The notes under the pieces are model-generated. The model was not told the DNA's origin, ran no database searches, and worked only from the letters and a program-made list of their open reading frames with translations. The translations under genes were made by a program, and so were the position numbers. A stretch of DNA of 64,000 bases from Olsenella sp. An188 (lineage in GTDB: Bacteria; Actinomycetota; Coriobacteriia; Coriobacteriales; Atopobiaceae), in assembly GCF_002160255.1 (NCBI RefSeq), contig NZ_NFKF01000002.1, positions 124,001 through 188,000 of the forward strand. Direction: 5' to 3'. Every line of letters begins with the position of its first letter. The stretch's first letter is position 1. Below are positions 8,001 to 17,746 of this stretch, one piece after another.

Positions 8001-9662
8001 CTAGCGGTTCATCTTCGGGTCGAAGGCGTCGCGCAGGCCGTCGCCGACGAAGTTGAAGCCGAGAACCGCGAGCAGCAGGCAGATGCCGGCGGGAATCCAG
8101 ATGAACCAGTAGTTGGTCATGACGTAGGCGTTGTTGACGTCGGAGATGATGTTGCCCCAGGAGGCGAACGGGAACTTGACGCCCAGGCCGAGGAACGAGA
8201 GCGTGGCCTCGGTGATGATCGTGGAGCCGAGGCTCATGGTGCAGGACACGATCAGCTGCGGCATGACGTTGGGGATGAGGTGACGGATGATGCGGTGCGG
8301 GACCGAGATGCCCGTGGCCTCGGTGGCGAGCATAAACTCCTGCTCGCGCAGCGAGAGGATCTGGCCGCGCACGAGACGCGCGATCGAGGGCCACGACAGG
8401 AAGCCGAGCACGAGCATGAGGTAGATCATGCGCGTCCAGGAGTCCAGGCGCAGCGAGTCCATCGCGGAGCCAAGGATGATGATGATCGGCATCGAGGGCA
8501 GGCAGTAGAACACGTCGACGATGCGCATGATGAGGTTGTCGACCCAGCCGCCGAAGTAGCCGGAGATGCCGCCCATGATGACGCCCAGGCCGGCGGCGAT
8601 AAAGACGACGATGAAGCCGATGATCAGCGAGACGCGGCCGCCGTACATGAGGCGCGTGAGCATGTCCATGCCGTTGCCGTCGGTGCCGAGCCAGTGCTCG
8701 GCGGACGGGCTCGCGTAGCGGTCGTAGACCGTGTTGGTGGTGGTCTCGGTCACGTTGTAGACGGAGCTGTAGGCATCGTAGGAGATGCTGTAGGTGTGCT
8801 CGGAGCCGTCCTCGGCGGTGTAGGTGACCTCGGAGGCGTCGGTCTCGACGGCGGCGAGAAGCGCGGCGCGCAGGTCGTCGGGAATCTGCGTGTTGCCGTC
8901 GGCGGAGGAGATGGCGAACGGGCTCACGGTGGCCACGACGGTACCGGAGGCGTCGGTCACGTCTCCGACCTCGTTGACCGAGTAGCTCTGGCCACCGTAC
9001 TCGAAGGTGCCGAGCGTGTCGATCTGGGTCTGGTCGGCGTCGACGGCCTCACCCTCGGCCGGTGCCTCCTCGCCGCTCGCGGCGTCGCCCTCGGCGGCCG
9101 TGGCGTCCGCGGCGTGGCTGGTGACCTCGGCGACGGCGGTCACCGCGGCGAGCTGGAAGTCGAACGAGGGGGTCTCGGCGCCGCTCGGGACGCTCACGAG
9201 GTTGGTGGAGGCGTAGGCCACGACCTCACCGCCCGTGCTGAAGGTGTAGACGCCCTCGGCAGGCTGGTCGATCGTGTAGGTGACGCCGTCGCGCTCGAAG
9301 CTCGACGCGCCCTCGGCGATGGCGCTGTTGGCGCTCGACTGCACGAGCGCGCCGAAGTCGGCGTCGGGGGCAGCGACATAGCGGCGCGAGGTGGTCTCGG
9401 TGATGCCGGCGTACTGCGTGTTGAGCTGCGTGGTGGTGTTGAACGTCTCGTCCTGGCCGTAGGGGCTCACGAGGCCACCGACGAACGAGAAGAGGAACAT
9501 CACCACGAGGATGACGAGGCCGACCACGGCCAGGCGGTTACGGAAGAAGCGCTTGGCGATAAGGGCGCCGGGGGACAGGACCCTGACGCGGCGGTCGTCG
9601 TTGAGGGAGTACTCCTGCTCGTTGCTCTTCTCGGCGGGCATGCCGTTCTTGTTGTCACTCAT
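8001..9662 (-). CDS. oppC: Oligopeptide ABC transporter permease OppC with large extracytoplasmic insertion
   Basis: Permease subunit of the peptide importer, 553 residues against about 300 for ordinary OppC. The first transmembrane helix (about 37-60, NRLAVVGLVILVVMFLFSF) is followed by some 250 residues without membrane segments, rich in Thr, Ala, Asp and Tyr. Pieces such as GVYTFSTGGEV and YTAEDGSEHTYSISYDAY look like beta-strand repeats. The standard sequence resumes at HWLGTDGNGMDMLTRLMYGGRVSL and ends with the remaining helices and the EAA-loop region (SHRIIRHLIPNV-like). The extra domain should face the outside, next to the binding protein. GGAAGGCGG precedes the ATG. Confidence 0.93.
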   Translation of the reverse strand: MSDNKNGMPAEKSNEQEYSLNDDRRVRVLSPGALIAKRFFRNRLAVVGLVILVVMFLFSFVGGLVSPYGQDETFNTTTQLNTQYAGITETTSRRYVAAPDADFGALVQSSANSAIAEGASSFERDGVTYTIDQPAEGVYTFSTGGEVVAYASTNLVSVPSGAETPSFDFQLAAVTAVAEVTSHAADATAAEGDAASGEEAPAEGEAVDADQTQIDTLGTFEYGGQSYSVNEVGDVTDASGTVVATVSPFAISSADGNTQIPDDLRAALLAAVETDASEVTYTAEDGSEHTYSISYDAYSSVYNVTETTTNTVYDRYASPSAEHWLGTDGNGMDMLTRLMYGGRVSLIIGFIVVFIAAGLGVIMGGISGYFGGWVDNLIMRIVDVFYCLPSMPIIIILGSAMDSLRLDSWTRMIYLMLVLGFLSWPSIARLVRGQILSLREQEFMLATEATGISVPHRIIRHLIPNVMPQLIVSCTMSLGSTIITEATLSFLGLGVKFPFASWGNIISDVNNAYVMTNYWFIWIPAGICLLLAVLGFNFVGDGLRDAFDPKMNR

Positions 9663-9679
9663 GAGTTACACCCGCCTTC

Positions 9680-10666
9680 CTAGGAGATGCGCACGCGGGG
9701 GTCGACCACCGCGTAGAGGATGTCGGTCAGGAGGTTGGAGAGAAGCGTGATGATGGCGATGAACGTGAGGAAGAACATCGTGTAGGGGATGTCTCCGGCC
9801 GTCATCGACTGGTAGGAGGTGTAGCCCGTTCCCGGGATCATGAAGAGGGTCTCGGTGATCAGCGCGCCGGAGAAAAGGCCGGGCAGCGAGCCGCCGATGA
9901 TGGTCACGAGCGGGATGAGGGTGTTGCGGAAGGCGTGCTTGTAGATGACCTTGCTCTCGGGCAGGCCCTTGGTGCGCGCCGTGCGGATGTAGTCGGCGTT
10001 GAGGACCTCGAGCATGTTGGTGCGGGTGTAGCGCATGAGCGAGCCGATCTGGATGACCGTGAGGGTCACGCACGGCATGATCATGTGGTTCACGATGTCG
10101 AGCGCCTGGCCGACGGCGTCAAGCTGGTTGAAGTCTCGACCCATGAGGCCGTAGAGATCGAACCACCCGAGGTTGACCGAGAAGATCAGCTTGAGCAGGG
10201 TGGCGAAGAAGAACGTGGGCAGCGAGATGCCCGCGAGCGCCACGGCGGAGATGATGTAGTCGGACTTGGAGTACTGGTGCGTGGCGGCGAAGATGCCAAG
10301 CGGCACGGCGATGATGGTGGAGGCCACGAAGGCGATGCCACCCATGACGAAGGAGATGCCGATGGTGTTCTGGAACTCGGTCAGCACCGGCACGTTCCAC
10401 TTCCAGGAGTCGCCGAAGTTGCCCGTCATGAAGTCGGCGAGCCAGGTGACGTAGCCCGTGAAGATGTCCTTGTCGAGGCCGTACTGAGCGTTGAGCTGGG
10501 TCATCCACTCGTCGAACGACTTGGCTCCGGGCGCCTGGGAAAGCTGCATGGCCATCGTCTCAACGAACGAAGACGGCAGCGAGCGCATAAGGCCGTAGAT
10601 GATGAAGGTCACGCAGAACAGGATGATCACCGAGATGCCAACGCGCTTGGCGATGTAGGTCCTCAC
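9680..10666 (-). CDS. oppB: Oligopeptide ABC transporter permease OppB
   Basis: Permease subunit, 328 residues, with the N-terminal helix IAKRVGISVIILFCVTFIIY, an extracytoplasmic loop and five further helices. The EAA-like loop reads RYTRTNMLEVLNADYIRTAR, followed by TKGLPESKVIYKHAFRN, diagnostic for OppB/DppB. The start codon is GTG at 10666, with AGGAG upstream. It is separated from oppA by 223 bases that contain a strong hairpin, so its expression may be set by read-through from oppA. Confidence 0.94.
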   Translation of the reverse strand: MRTYIAKRVGISVIILFCVTFIIYGLMRSLPSSFVETMAMQLSQAPGAKSFDEWMTQLNAQYGLDKDIFTGYVTWLADFMTGNFGDSWKWNVPVLTEFQNTIGISFVMGGIAFVASTIIAVPLGIFAATHQYSKSDYIISAVALAGISLPTFFFATLLKLIFSVNLGWFDLYGLMGRDFNQLDAVGQALDIVNHMIMPCVTLTVIQIGSLMRYTRTNMLEVLNADYIRTARTKGLPESKVIYKHAFRNTLIPLVTIIGGSLPGLFSGALITETLFMIPGTGYTSYQSMTAGDIPYTMFFLTFIAIITLLSNLLTDILYAVVDPRVRIS

Positions 10667-10834
10667 GCCCCCTCACTCCTCTCACTCTGCCCGCCCCTCG
10701 GGGCGAGACGTCAAAGACCTCTTTCCTGCGCAGGGAGCGCAGGTCCATCCCCCAACACGGGAAGAAGGTCTCTGAAGCTGACATGTCGAACCGCAAAAGC
10801 CGAACCGTAAAAAAATACCACGATTCAAACCGCC

Positions 10835-10863
10835 GGGAGCGGCAGCGCGCGGCTGCCGCTCCC
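10835..10863 (-). terminator. Intercistronic hairpin between oppA and oppB
   Basis: GGGAGCGGCAG and CTGCCGCTCCC form a perfect 11-base stem with a seven-base GC-rich loop, 27 bases after the oppA stop. On the minus strand, downstream sequence contains GTATTTTTTTAC. Such a hairpin usually lets the binding protein be made in excess over the membrane subunits by partial termination or 3'-end protection. Confidence 0.75.
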
Positions 10864-10889
10864 AACACGGTCAAATTGGGACAGAAAAA

Positions 10890-13148
10890 CTACTTGAGCT
10901 CGAGCTTCTCGATCTCGTCCTTCCAGCCCCAGTACGGGGTCTGGTCCTTGACGACGGAGTCGATGTTGACACGCTCGGTCGAGAAGATCGTGCACTCGGA
11001 GCGCTGGTACACCGGAAGCTCGACGCCCCAGTCGAGGATGATGTCCATGGCCTCCTTGTAGATGGTCTTGCGGCTCTCGGTGTCGAGGCTCTGGCGGCCG
11101 GCCTCGATGAGCTCGTCGAGGTCAGCGTCGTCGATCATGTAGTAGTTCGTGGAGCCGTTGCTGTGGTAGAGCTGGTACATGTCCGGGTCGGCCGTGGACT
11201 GCCAGGCGGCGCACCACAGCTCGGCCTGGTTGGACTGGTAGGAGGCGAAGAGGTCAGACGCGTTGGCGATGTCGTTGACCGTGAAGGTGATGCCGATCTG
11301 CGCGAAGGCGTCGGCGGCCTCCTGGAGGATCATGAACGTCGGGTGGTCGCCCTGGCCACCGGCACCGACGTTGCACTGGTACTCGAGCTTGGCGCCAGCC
11401 GGGGCGGCGGTGACCTGACCGTCAGCCACGGTGAAGCCGGCGGCCTCGAACCAGGTGAGGGCACCCTCGAGGGCGGCGGCGTACTTGTCGTCGTCGCTCA
11501 TGCCGTCGGTGTAGAGCGGGTTGCCGGAGGCGTCGGTGGAGTAGCAGACCTGGTAGCCCGGGTCGGTGACGTTCGGGGACGCCCAGGACGACGTGGAGAT
11601 CGGGTAGTTGAGGACCGAGGCGGTATCACCGTAGTAGGAGGCGATGCCGGAGTCACGGTAGGCCGCGATGACGGTGAAGAGGGCCTTGCGCAGGGCCTTG
11701 GAGGCGTCGGAGCCGGGCTCGTTGTTGACGCACACCTTGTTGGCGGCGGCGGCAACGTAGCCGTAGCCGCGGTAGTCGTGCAGGAAGGTGGAGATGACGG
11801 AGCCGGTGACGCCCTCGCCGCCGTTGATCTCGGTGATCTGGTCGGCGACCTCCATGGAGTAGGACGGGGCGGCAACGTCGAGCGTGCCGGCCTGGACGCC
11901 GGTGATCAGGTCGGCCTCCTGGGACTCCACGACGTTGAGGTTGGAGACCTTCGGGGCGCCCTTGTAGTAGTCGGCGTTGGCGGAGAGGTGCACGGTGCCG
12001 TTGGTGTAGTCGTCGAACTTGAAGGCGCCGGAGCCCATCGGGGAGCCGTTGTGGCTGCGGGCGATGGAGAGGTCGCCCTTCGGGAAGCCGAAGGAGTTGT
12101 TCTCGTAGTCGTAGAGGTCGGGGTCGCCGTAGTAGCTCTTGCAGCACGGCGCGAGGGAGAGCTGGTAGATCATCGTGGCGTCGATGCCGTTGGTGGTGAT
12201 CGTCATCGAGTAGTCGTCGTTGCGGACGATGCCGGAGATGTTGGCGGCGGCGTCACCGGTCTCGACGCCCTGGGAGCCCATGTTGTAGACGTCCTCGGGG
12301 ATGAGCTCGGAGAGGGCGGTGCCGGCGGTCTCGGCCTCGCACGCGGCGAAGTTCCAGTCGTAGGCGGCGCCGATGGCCTCGAAGAAGTCGGTGGCGGTGG
12401 CGTCGGCCGGCAGGTCGGGGTAGTTCCAGCCCGCGGCAGCCTCGGCGACGGTCATGTCCTCGGAGCCACCGTTGGCGGGATCCTTCATGTAGTCGACGAT
12501 CTCCTGGGCGAACTTGGTGCCGCCGTCGTCGACGGCCGCCCAGAAGGCGTCCTGCTGCTCCTGGGTGAAGTAGGTGAAGTCGGTGTTGTCACGGCCGGCG
12601 TTGCCGATGAGCGAGGCCAGCGTGGACATGCCGGAGCGGTACTCGGCGAGGCCCTGGATGTCGTTGGAGTAGAGGGTGGCGGAGCCGTCGTAGGTCGGGT
12701 CCACGTAGGCGTAGAGCGTGAAGATGACGTCGTCGATGGTCATCGGGGTGCCGTCGTGGAACTTGAGGTCGTCACGGATCTGGACGTCGTAGGTGACGGT
12801 GCCGTCAGCCTGCTCGGTCAGCGTGACGTTGGCGGGGCCGTTGTAGGTGTACTCGGTGCCGTTGTACTCCTTGGTCTCGCCGTCGATGCCGTTGTAGATC
12901 GGCTCGGCCATGCGGTCGGTGATGAGGAGCGCGACGTTGTTGAAGCTCACGACGTCCTGGTCGGCCGCGGAGGCGGTGAACAGCGGGCAGAACTTGCCCT
13001 CGAGGCCGGAGGTCGCGACGACGAGCGCCTTGTCGGAGCTGCCGCCCTCGTCGGTGGTGGAGCCGCCGCCGTTGTTGCAGGCGGCGAGGGCCAGCGCACC
13101 CATGGTGGCCGCGGAGAGCCCGAGCATCTTCCTTCTGGTAACGAGCAT
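10890..13148 (-). CDS. oppA: Oligopeptide ABC transporter substrate-binding lipoprotein OppA
   Basis: Extracellular peptide receptor anchored by a lipid, 752 residues, longer than the usual 550-600 because of insertions. The signal reads [21 protein letters not shown] with a lipobox Cys; the paired arginines suggest Tat export. A Gly/Ser/Thr linker follows. The SBP family-5 region includes [22 protein letters not shown] conserved [15 protein letters not shown] segment and the C-terminal [15 protein letters not shown] also belong to the binding domain. The ATG at 13148 is chosen because GTAGGGAAAAG precedes it; an in-frame upstream ATG at 13253 would destroy the signal peptide. It is the first gene of the operon. 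Confidence 0.93.
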   Translation of the reverse strand: MLVTRRKMLGLSAATMGALALAACNNGGGSTTDEGGSSDKALVVATSGLEGKFCPLFTASAADQDVVSFNNVALLITDRMAEPIYNGIDGETKEYNGTEYTYNGPANVTLTEQADGTVTYDVQIRDDLKFHDGTPMTIDDVIFTLYAYVDPTYDGSATLYSNDIQGLAEYRSGMSTLASLIGNAGRDNTDFTYFTQEQQDAFWAAVDDGGTKFAQEIVDYMKDPANGGSEDMTVAEAAAGWNYPDLPADATATDFFEAIGAAYDWNFAACEAETAGTALSELIPEDVYNMGSQGVETGDAAANISGIVRNDDYSMTITTNGIDATMIYQLSLAPCCKSYYGDPDLYDYENNSFGFPKGDLSIARSHNGSPMGSGAFKFDDYTNGTVHLSANADYYKGAPKVSNLNVVESQEADLITGVQAGTLDVAAPSYSMEVADQITEINGGEGVTGSVISTFLHDYRGYGYVAAAANKVCVNNEPGSDASKALRKALFTVIAAYRDSGIASYYGDTASVLNYPISTSSWASPNVTDPGYQVCYSTDASGNPLYTDGMSDDDKYAAALEGALTWFEAAGFTVADGQVTAAPAGAKLEYQCNVGAGGQGDHPTFMILQEAADAFAQIGITFTVNDIANASDLFASYQSNQAELWCAAWQSTADPDMYQLYHSNGSTNYYMIDDADLDELIEAGRQSLDTESRKTIYKEAMDIILDWGVELPVYQRSECTIFSTERVNIDSVVKDQTPYWGWKDEIEKLELK

Positions 13149-13224
13149 CTTTTCCCTACCTTCCTCCCATAAGTGGGGACTTTTGTACCGGACGCCGATG
13201 CGCCCGGGCAGAGCCAGGTAACGG

Positions 13225-13242
13225 CATGACGGAACCGTCATG
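13225..13242. promoter_or_regulatory. Palindrome CATGACGG-AA-CCGTCATG upstream of oppA
   Basis: A perfect 8+8 palindrome with a two-base centre lies about 77 bases upstream of the oppA ATG and just downstream of an AT-rich stretch (GATTACAAGTACGTAACATG on the minus strand) likely to contain the promoter. It has the size and symmetry of a dimeric repressor operator. The cognate regulator is unknown. Confidence 0.5.
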
Positions 13243-13420
13243 TGACACAGCATGTTACGTACTTGTAATCCACAAAACCCGCACGCCGGCGCTCAGTTCA
13301 CAGACCGGTTACAGTTTCCGGACTGTTTCATGGGTTGGAGACGGAATCCCCATGCCCCACGGGCCAGGGTGGGGCGGCGGGTCCGCGCTCGGGGCCGCCT
13401 GCGGGACGCCTGGTCGGGGC

Positions 13421-13993
13421 TCACGCGCCCTCCCACTCCGCGGCGCGCGCGGAGCGGCGCAGGGCGACGAGGGCCACGCAGCAGAGTGCCTCGCAGGCGA
13501 GCAGGGCGAACTCGGCGGCCGCGGGGGCGGCGCCGCCCGTGGCGAGGAAGACGACCTCCCCCGCCGCGGCGACGAGCGCGAGGCCGATCGCGAGCGCGCA
13601 GCGGCCCGGCAGCGACCCCACGGTCTCGTCGCGCACGTAGACGCGCACGCGGCCGCCCGCGGCGCCGCGCAGGGCCACCGTGAGCCGCCCGAGCGCCCAG
13701 GCGACGGAGACCAGGGCCACGAGCTGGAGCATGTAGGGCATCACCACGTACGGGCAGCCCGTGAGGCCCGCCGGGTTGACGGCTCCGGCCACGGCCGCGG
13801 CCAGCGCCGCCACGGCGAAGGCGGCCCAGAGGGCACGCAGCAGCTCGGAGGGGCCGAGCGCGCCCACCAGGCGCACGTGGTCGCCGGCGTAGGAGAACGT
13901 GCCGTCCTCGCCGCGGTGGAAGTCCTTGAGACGCTCGCGCTCCTTCTTGCGCACGTTCTTCTCGCCACCCTTCTTGCGTCGCGCGTGACCCAA
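13421..13993 (-). CDS. Hypothetical membrane protein
   Basis: I do not recognise this family. Up to 190 residues: a basic N-terminus (RKKERERLKDF), a short soluble part (GTFSYAGDHVRLVGALGPSELLRALW), then four to five hydrophobic segments broken by a basic loop (RVRVYVRDETVGS) around residue 125. The upstream start is a TTG at 13993 within a terminator hairpin; a GTG at 13954 in the same frame, just after GGCGAGAAGAAC, is an alternative that removes 13 residues. It follows pepF on the same strand and may be read through from it. Confidence 0.6.
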   Translation of the reverse strand: MGHARRKKGGEKNVRKKERERLKDFHRGEDGTFSYAGDHVRLVGALGPSELLRALWAAFAVAALAAAVAGAVNPAGLTGCPYVVMPYMLQLVALVSVAWALGRLTVALRGAAGGRVRVYVRDETVGSLPGRCALAIGLALVAAAGEVVFLATGGAAPAAAEFALLACEALCCVALVALRRSARAAEWEGA

Positions 13994-14017
13994 AGGGGGG
14001 CTGTCCCCCTTTGGGTC
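13987..14017 (-). terminator. Terminator-like hairpin after pepF
   Basis: GACCCAAAGGGGG and CCCCCTTTGGGTC are perfectly complementary over 13 bases with the loop GCTGT. The hairpin lies nine bases past the pepF stop on the minus strand. Related hairpins with a GGGG-CYGT-CCCC apex occur at 33215-33247 (htpG end) and 60948-60972 (after the CDF gene). Confidence 0.7.
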
Positions 14018-14025
14018 CCCTTTCC

Positions 14026-15747
14026 CTACTCGATGCCGGTGAGATCGTAGGACTCGAGCCAGGCCGCGGCGCGCTCGCAGATGCCCCTGAGGCAGCCGTC
14101 GTCAAACGGCGAGGTCATGCCCGCGTGGGCGAGAAGGTCCGTGAAGGCGCGCGTGCCGCCCTGGCGCGTGTAGGCCATGTAGTGCTCCCACGCCCCGGCG
14201 AAGTCCTCCTGCGACATGGCCCAGAACTCCAGCGCCACCGTCTGCGCAAGACAGTAGTCGATATAGTAGAACGGGTTCTCGTAGATGTGGTGCTGGCGCT
14301 GCCAGCCCTCACCCTCGGCGTAGAACGGAATCTCGCCGTCGAGGCGCATCCACGGCATGTAGATCCCGAGCAGGCGCTTCCAGGTGGCGTGGCGCTCGGC
14401 CGGCGTCATCTCGGGGCGCTCGTAGACCTCGTGCTGGAAGTGGTCGACCATCGTGCCGTACGGGATGAAGGTGATGGCGCCGGCCAGGTGCGCGTAGCGG
14501 TACTTGCGGGCGTCCTCGCCGAAGAACTCCTCGGCCCACGGCCAGGCCATGAACTCCATGGACATAGAGTGGACCTCGCAGGCCTCCGAGGTGGGCATGG
14601 AGAGCGAGACGGGCACCTTGTCGGTGTTCATGTAGTAGGAGAAGGCGTGGCCCGCCTCGTGCGTGACCACCTCGACGTCGCCCTGCGTGCCGTTGAAGTT
14701 GGCAAAGATGAAGGGCACGTCGTAGTCCGGGATCATGGTCATGTAGCCGCCGCCGGCCTTGCCCTCGGTGGAGAGGACGTCCATGAGGCCGCGGTCGAGC
14801 ATCATGTCGAAGAAGGCGCCGGTCTCCGGGGACAGCGCGCGGTAGAAGGTGCGCCCGGCCTCGAGCACGTCGTCGGCGTCGCCGCGCGGCTCCGGGTTGC
14901 CGGAGCGGAAGGTCAGCGTCTCGTCGGCAAAGGAGAGCGGGTACTCCACGCCCAGGCGCTCGGCCTGCGCGCGGAAGATCTTGTCCGCGAGCGGCACCAC
15001 GTAGGAGACCACGGCCTCGCGGAAGCGCTCGACGTCGGCGCGGTCGTACGAGAGCCGGCCCATGCGGTCGTAGCCCAGGGGGATGAAGTCCTCGTGCCCG
15101 AGCTTTCTGCCCATGGCGTCACGCACGTGGACGAGCTCGTCGTAGATGCGGTCGAGGTCGGCCTGGTGCTCCTTGTACCAGGCGCCCTCGGCCTTCCAGG
15201 CGGCCAGGCGCTCGGCGTCGTCCGCGGAGCGCTTGAACGGCGTGAGCTGGGAGAGCGTGTAGGTGCCGCCCTCGAAGGGAATCTGCGCGGAGGCAATGAG
15301 CTTCACGTACTCCTGCGTGAGGGCGTTCTCGCGCTTCATGTCGTCGACGATCTGGGGCGAGAAGGCCCGGCGCTCCTGCTCGGCCTGGGCAAAGATCAGC
15401 TCGCCGTACCTCTCGGCAAGACGCGCGCGGAAGGGCGTGGCGAGAAGCGCGGCCTTGAAGGCGTCCTCGGCCTGCTGGAGCTCGGGCTGGGCGTTGTCCC
15501 AGAAGGTGGACTCGGCGTCGTAGAACTCGTCGCGCGTGTCGATGGTGTGGCGGATGTAGACGAGCTCGGCGGCCGTCTGGACGTGACGGTCCAGCCGGTC
15601 CTTCTCAAGGAACGCGCCCTCGGCGGCCTCGAAGCTCTCCGCGCCGGCGAGCTGCTCGGTGAGACGGGCGTAGGCGGCCTTGACGGCCTCGAGGTCCGGC
15701 CGCTCGTAGGACATGTCCTTGAAGGAGACGTTCTTCTCGTCTGCCAT
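14026..15747 (-). CDS. pepF: Oligoendopeptidase F, M3 family
   Basis: Cytosolic zinc metallopeptidase that trims imported or internally generated oligopeptides. The 573-residue protein has the zinc motif HEAGH at 363-367, with the third ligand expected in the EVHSMSMEFMAWPWAEEFF segment (glutamate). The C-terminal PFYYIDYCLAQTVALEFW segment is typical of the PepF clade. Its presence a few genes from oppABCDF fits a peptide-utilising lifestyle. The ATG is followed by ADEKNVSFKDMSYERPDL, the usual PepF N-terminus. Confidence 0.95.
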   Translation of the reverse strand: MADEKNVSFKDMSYERPDLEAVKAAYARLTEQLAGAESFEAAEGAFLEKDRLDRHVQTAAELVYIRHTIDTRDEFYDAESTFWDNAQPELQQAEDAFKAALLATPFRARLAERYGELIFAQAEQERRAFSPQIVDDMKRENALTQEYVKLIASAQIPFEGGTYTLSQLTPFKRSADDAERLAAWKAEGAWYKEHQADLDRIYDELVHVRDAMGRKLGHEDFIPLGYDRMGRLSYDRADVERFREAVVSYVVPLADKIFRAQAERLGVEYPLSFADETLTFRSGNPEPRGDADDVLEAGRTFYRALSPETGAFFDMMLDRGLMDVLSTEGKAGGGYMTMIPDYDVPFIFANFNGTQGDVEVVTHEAGHAFSYYMNTDKVPVSLSMPTSEACEVHSMSMEFMAWPWAEEFFGEDARKYRYAHLAGAITFIPYGTMVDHFQHEVYERPEMTPAERHATWKRLLGIYMPWMRLDGEIPFYAEGEGWQRQHHIYENPFYYIDYCLAQTVALEFWAMSQEDFAGAWEHYMAYTRQGGTRAFTDLLAHAGMTSPFDDGCLRGICERAAAWLESYDLTGIE

Positions 15748-15845
15748 GTCTTCACTCCCCCCTGCGTGGCCGCGGGCGGAGGGGCCCGCGGCGGCGATTT
15801 CGGCTATGATTCGAGTTGGTATTGTACCCCGTCGAAGGAGAGTCT

Positions 15846-16730
15846 ATGCCCGGCTACGTCCTCAGCTGCTGCTCGACCGTTGACCTGACGCGCGAGTGGC
15901 TCGAACGGCGAGACATAAAGTATATTTACTTCAACTACTTCCTCAATGGCGAGATGTGCAAGGACGACTTTGGGACCACCAACTCCCCCGCCGAGCTCTA
16001 CGCCAAGATGCTCGCCGGCGCCGACGCCAAGACCTCGCAGGTCTCGGCCGGCGACTACATCGAGCACTTCGAGAGGTTCCTCTCGGCCGGGCTCGACGTC
16101 CTGCACGTGACGCTGTCCTCGGGCATCTCCGGCACCTACAACTCCGCCTGCGCCGCGCGCGACCAGCTGGCCGAGAAGTACCCGGACCGCCGCGTCGTGG
16201 TGGTGGACTCGCTCGCCGCCTCCTCGGGCAGCGGGCTTCTCATGGACAGGCTCGCCGACCTGCGCGACTCCGGGCTCAGCCTCGACGAGCTCGCGTCCTG
16301 GGCAGAGGAGCACAAGGGCGAGGTCCAGCACTGGTTCTTCTCGTCCGACCTCACGTTCTTCATCCGCGGAGGCCGCATCTCCAAGGCGGCCGGCCTGGTG
16401 GGCGGCATGCTCAAGATCTGCCCGGTCATGGACGTCGCGCCCGACGGCTCGCTGGCCGTGCGCGAGAAGATCCGCACCAAGGCGAAGGCCGAGAAGCGCG
16501 TGGTTGAGAAGATGGTCGAGCTGGCCGAGGGCGGCCTCGACTACTCCGGCAAGTGCTTCATCTGCCAGTCCGAGTGCGAGGACGACGCCCGCGAGGTGGC
16601 GCGCCGCGTGGAGGAGACGTTCCCCAAGCTCGACGGCCACGTCGAGATCTTCCCCATCGGCGCCACGATCGGCGTGCACACCGGTCCCGGCACGGTTGCC
16701 CTGTTCTTCTGGGGGCAGAAGCGCGCGTAG
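15846..16730 (+). CDS. DegV-family fatty-acid-binding protein
   Basis: DegV/FakB proteins bind a fatty acid and present it to a kinase for phosphorylation and phospholipid synthesis. The 294-residue protein has the FakB-like STVDLTREWL N-terminus, HVTLSSGISGTYNSA (acyl-binding and Ser-containing loop) and VVDSLAASSGSGLL. It also has FFIRGGRISKAAGLVGGMLKICPV and a C-terminal GATIGVHTGPGTVALFFWG. The ATG at 15846 with GAAGGAGAG upstream is the natural start. TATGAT at about 15805 is a likely -10. It is divergent from pepF. No FakA kinase gene is in the window. Confidence 0.92.
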   Translation: MPGYVLSCCSTVDLTREWLERRDIKYIYFNYFLNGEMCKDDFGTTNSPAELYAKMLAGADAKTSQVSAGDYIEHFERFLSAGLDVLHVTLSSGISGTYNSACAARDQLAEKYPDRRVVVVDSLAASSGSGLLMDRLADLRDSGLSLDELASWAEEHKGEVQHWFFSSDLTFFIRGGRISKAAGLVGGMLKICPVMDVAPDGSLAVREKIRTKAKAEKRVVEKMVELAEGGLDYSGKCFICQSECEDDAREVARRVEETFPKLDGHVEIFPIGATIGVHTGPGTVALFFWGQKRA

Positions 16731-16797
16731 GGCTGGCGGCGGGAAAACCGCTGACAACGCAAGAAAGGAACCCCGCCGCGGGCGCCTGGGCGCAGGC

Positions 16798-17577
16798 CTA
16801 GAGCGGAAGCTCGAAGAAGCGCCGGTAGAGGGCGAGCTCGTCGGGCGTGTCCAGGCTGCTCGCAAACTCCACGCGCCCGGCGCGCCCGCGCTCCGCAAGC
16901 AGGCCCCCGGCCGCAAGGCGCGCGCGGAGCTGGCGCGCCGTCCCCGCGCCACCGTCGAAGAAGCGCACGCCCGGGCCGAGCGCGCGCTCGATCTGGGCGC
17001 GCACGAAGGGGTAGTGCGTGCACCCGAGCACGCAGGCGTCCACGCGAGCGGCGTGCGCCCCCACGAAGCCCTCGATCATCCGGGCCAGGTCGGGCTCGTC
17101 CAGCCCCCCGCGCTCGATACGCGCGGCGAGGCCCGGGCACGGGACCGGGATGACCTCGCACTCCCCTCCCCAGGCCCGCGCGAGCTCGTGGTACTTGTCC
17201 AGGCGCAGCGTGACCTCGGTCGCCATCACGAGGATCCGGCCGTGCGGGAAGGCGCGCGCCGCGGGCTTGAGCGCGGGCTCGATGCCCACGATCACGACGT
17301 CGGGGTGGGCGGCACGCAGCGTGGCGGCCGCGACCGAGGTGGCCGTGTTGCAGGCAATCACGATGGCCTTGGCGCCCTGTGCCAGGAAGCGCTCGACGAT
17401 GCCGCGGGAGAGCTCGAGGACCTGCGGCTCGTCCTTCTCGCCGTAGGGGGCGTTTGCGGAGTCGCCGAAGAAGCGGAAGTCCTCGTGGGGCAGCTCGGAG
17501 ACGAGCGCCCTCAGAACGCTGATGCCGCCCACGCCGGAGTCGAACACCCCGACGAAGCCGTCTCGCTTCCCTGACAC
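16798..17577 (-). CDS. murI: Glutamate racemase
   Basis: Converts L- to D-glutamate for peptidoglycan. The 259-residue protein has GVFDSGVGG near the N-terminus and the two catalytic cysteines in VIACNTATS and LGCTHYPF. ANAPYGEKD follows the first glycine loop. The start is a GTG at 17577 preceded by GGGGAGGTG; 27 residues upstream of it in the same frame have no family match. Divergent from the padR-like gene. Confidence 0.95.
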   Translation of the reverse strand: MSGKRDGFVGVFDSGVGGISVLRALVSELPHEDFRFFGDSANAPYGEKDEPQVLELSRGIVERFLAQGAKAIVIACNTATSVAAATLRAAHPDVVIVGIEPALKPAARAFPHGRILVMATEVTLRLDKYHELARAWGGECEVIPVPCPGLAARIERGGLDEPDLARMIEGFVGAHAARVDACVLGCTHYPFVRAQIERALGPGVRFFDGGAGTARQLRARLAAGGLLAERGRAGRVEFASSLDTPDELALYRRFFELPL

Positions 17578-17679
17578 CTGGCACCTCCCCACGTCGTCGC
17601 GTCGGCAAGAGCATAGCGCATCGCCGCCTCCCGCCGCCCGCGCGCAAAACCATGCCACTCGCAGTTATATTTCTGCAAA

Positions 17680-17714
17680 AGTATATCGACACACATAGTA
17701 CCTTCCGATACACT
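17680..17714 (+). promoter_or_regulatory. Promoter with overlapping inverted repeat upstream of padR-like gene
   Basis: TCGACA (17686-17691) and TACACT (17709-17714) are separated by exactly 17 bases, a good housekeeping promoter. The arms AGTATATCG (17680-17688) and CGATACACT (17706-17714) form an inverted repeat, eight of nine bases matching, that covers both boxes. PadR regulators classically bind ATAC/GTAT inverted repeats over their own promoters, so autorepression is likely. Confidence 0.65.
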
Positions 17715-17746
17715 GTTCCCAACGACGGACGACGGGGAGGTGACCC

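Noticed and set aside
13149-13253. Longer N-terminus of OppA
   Set aside because: It would place 35 hydrophilic residues before the Tat/lipoprotein signal; the ATG at 13148 has its own ribosome binding site.
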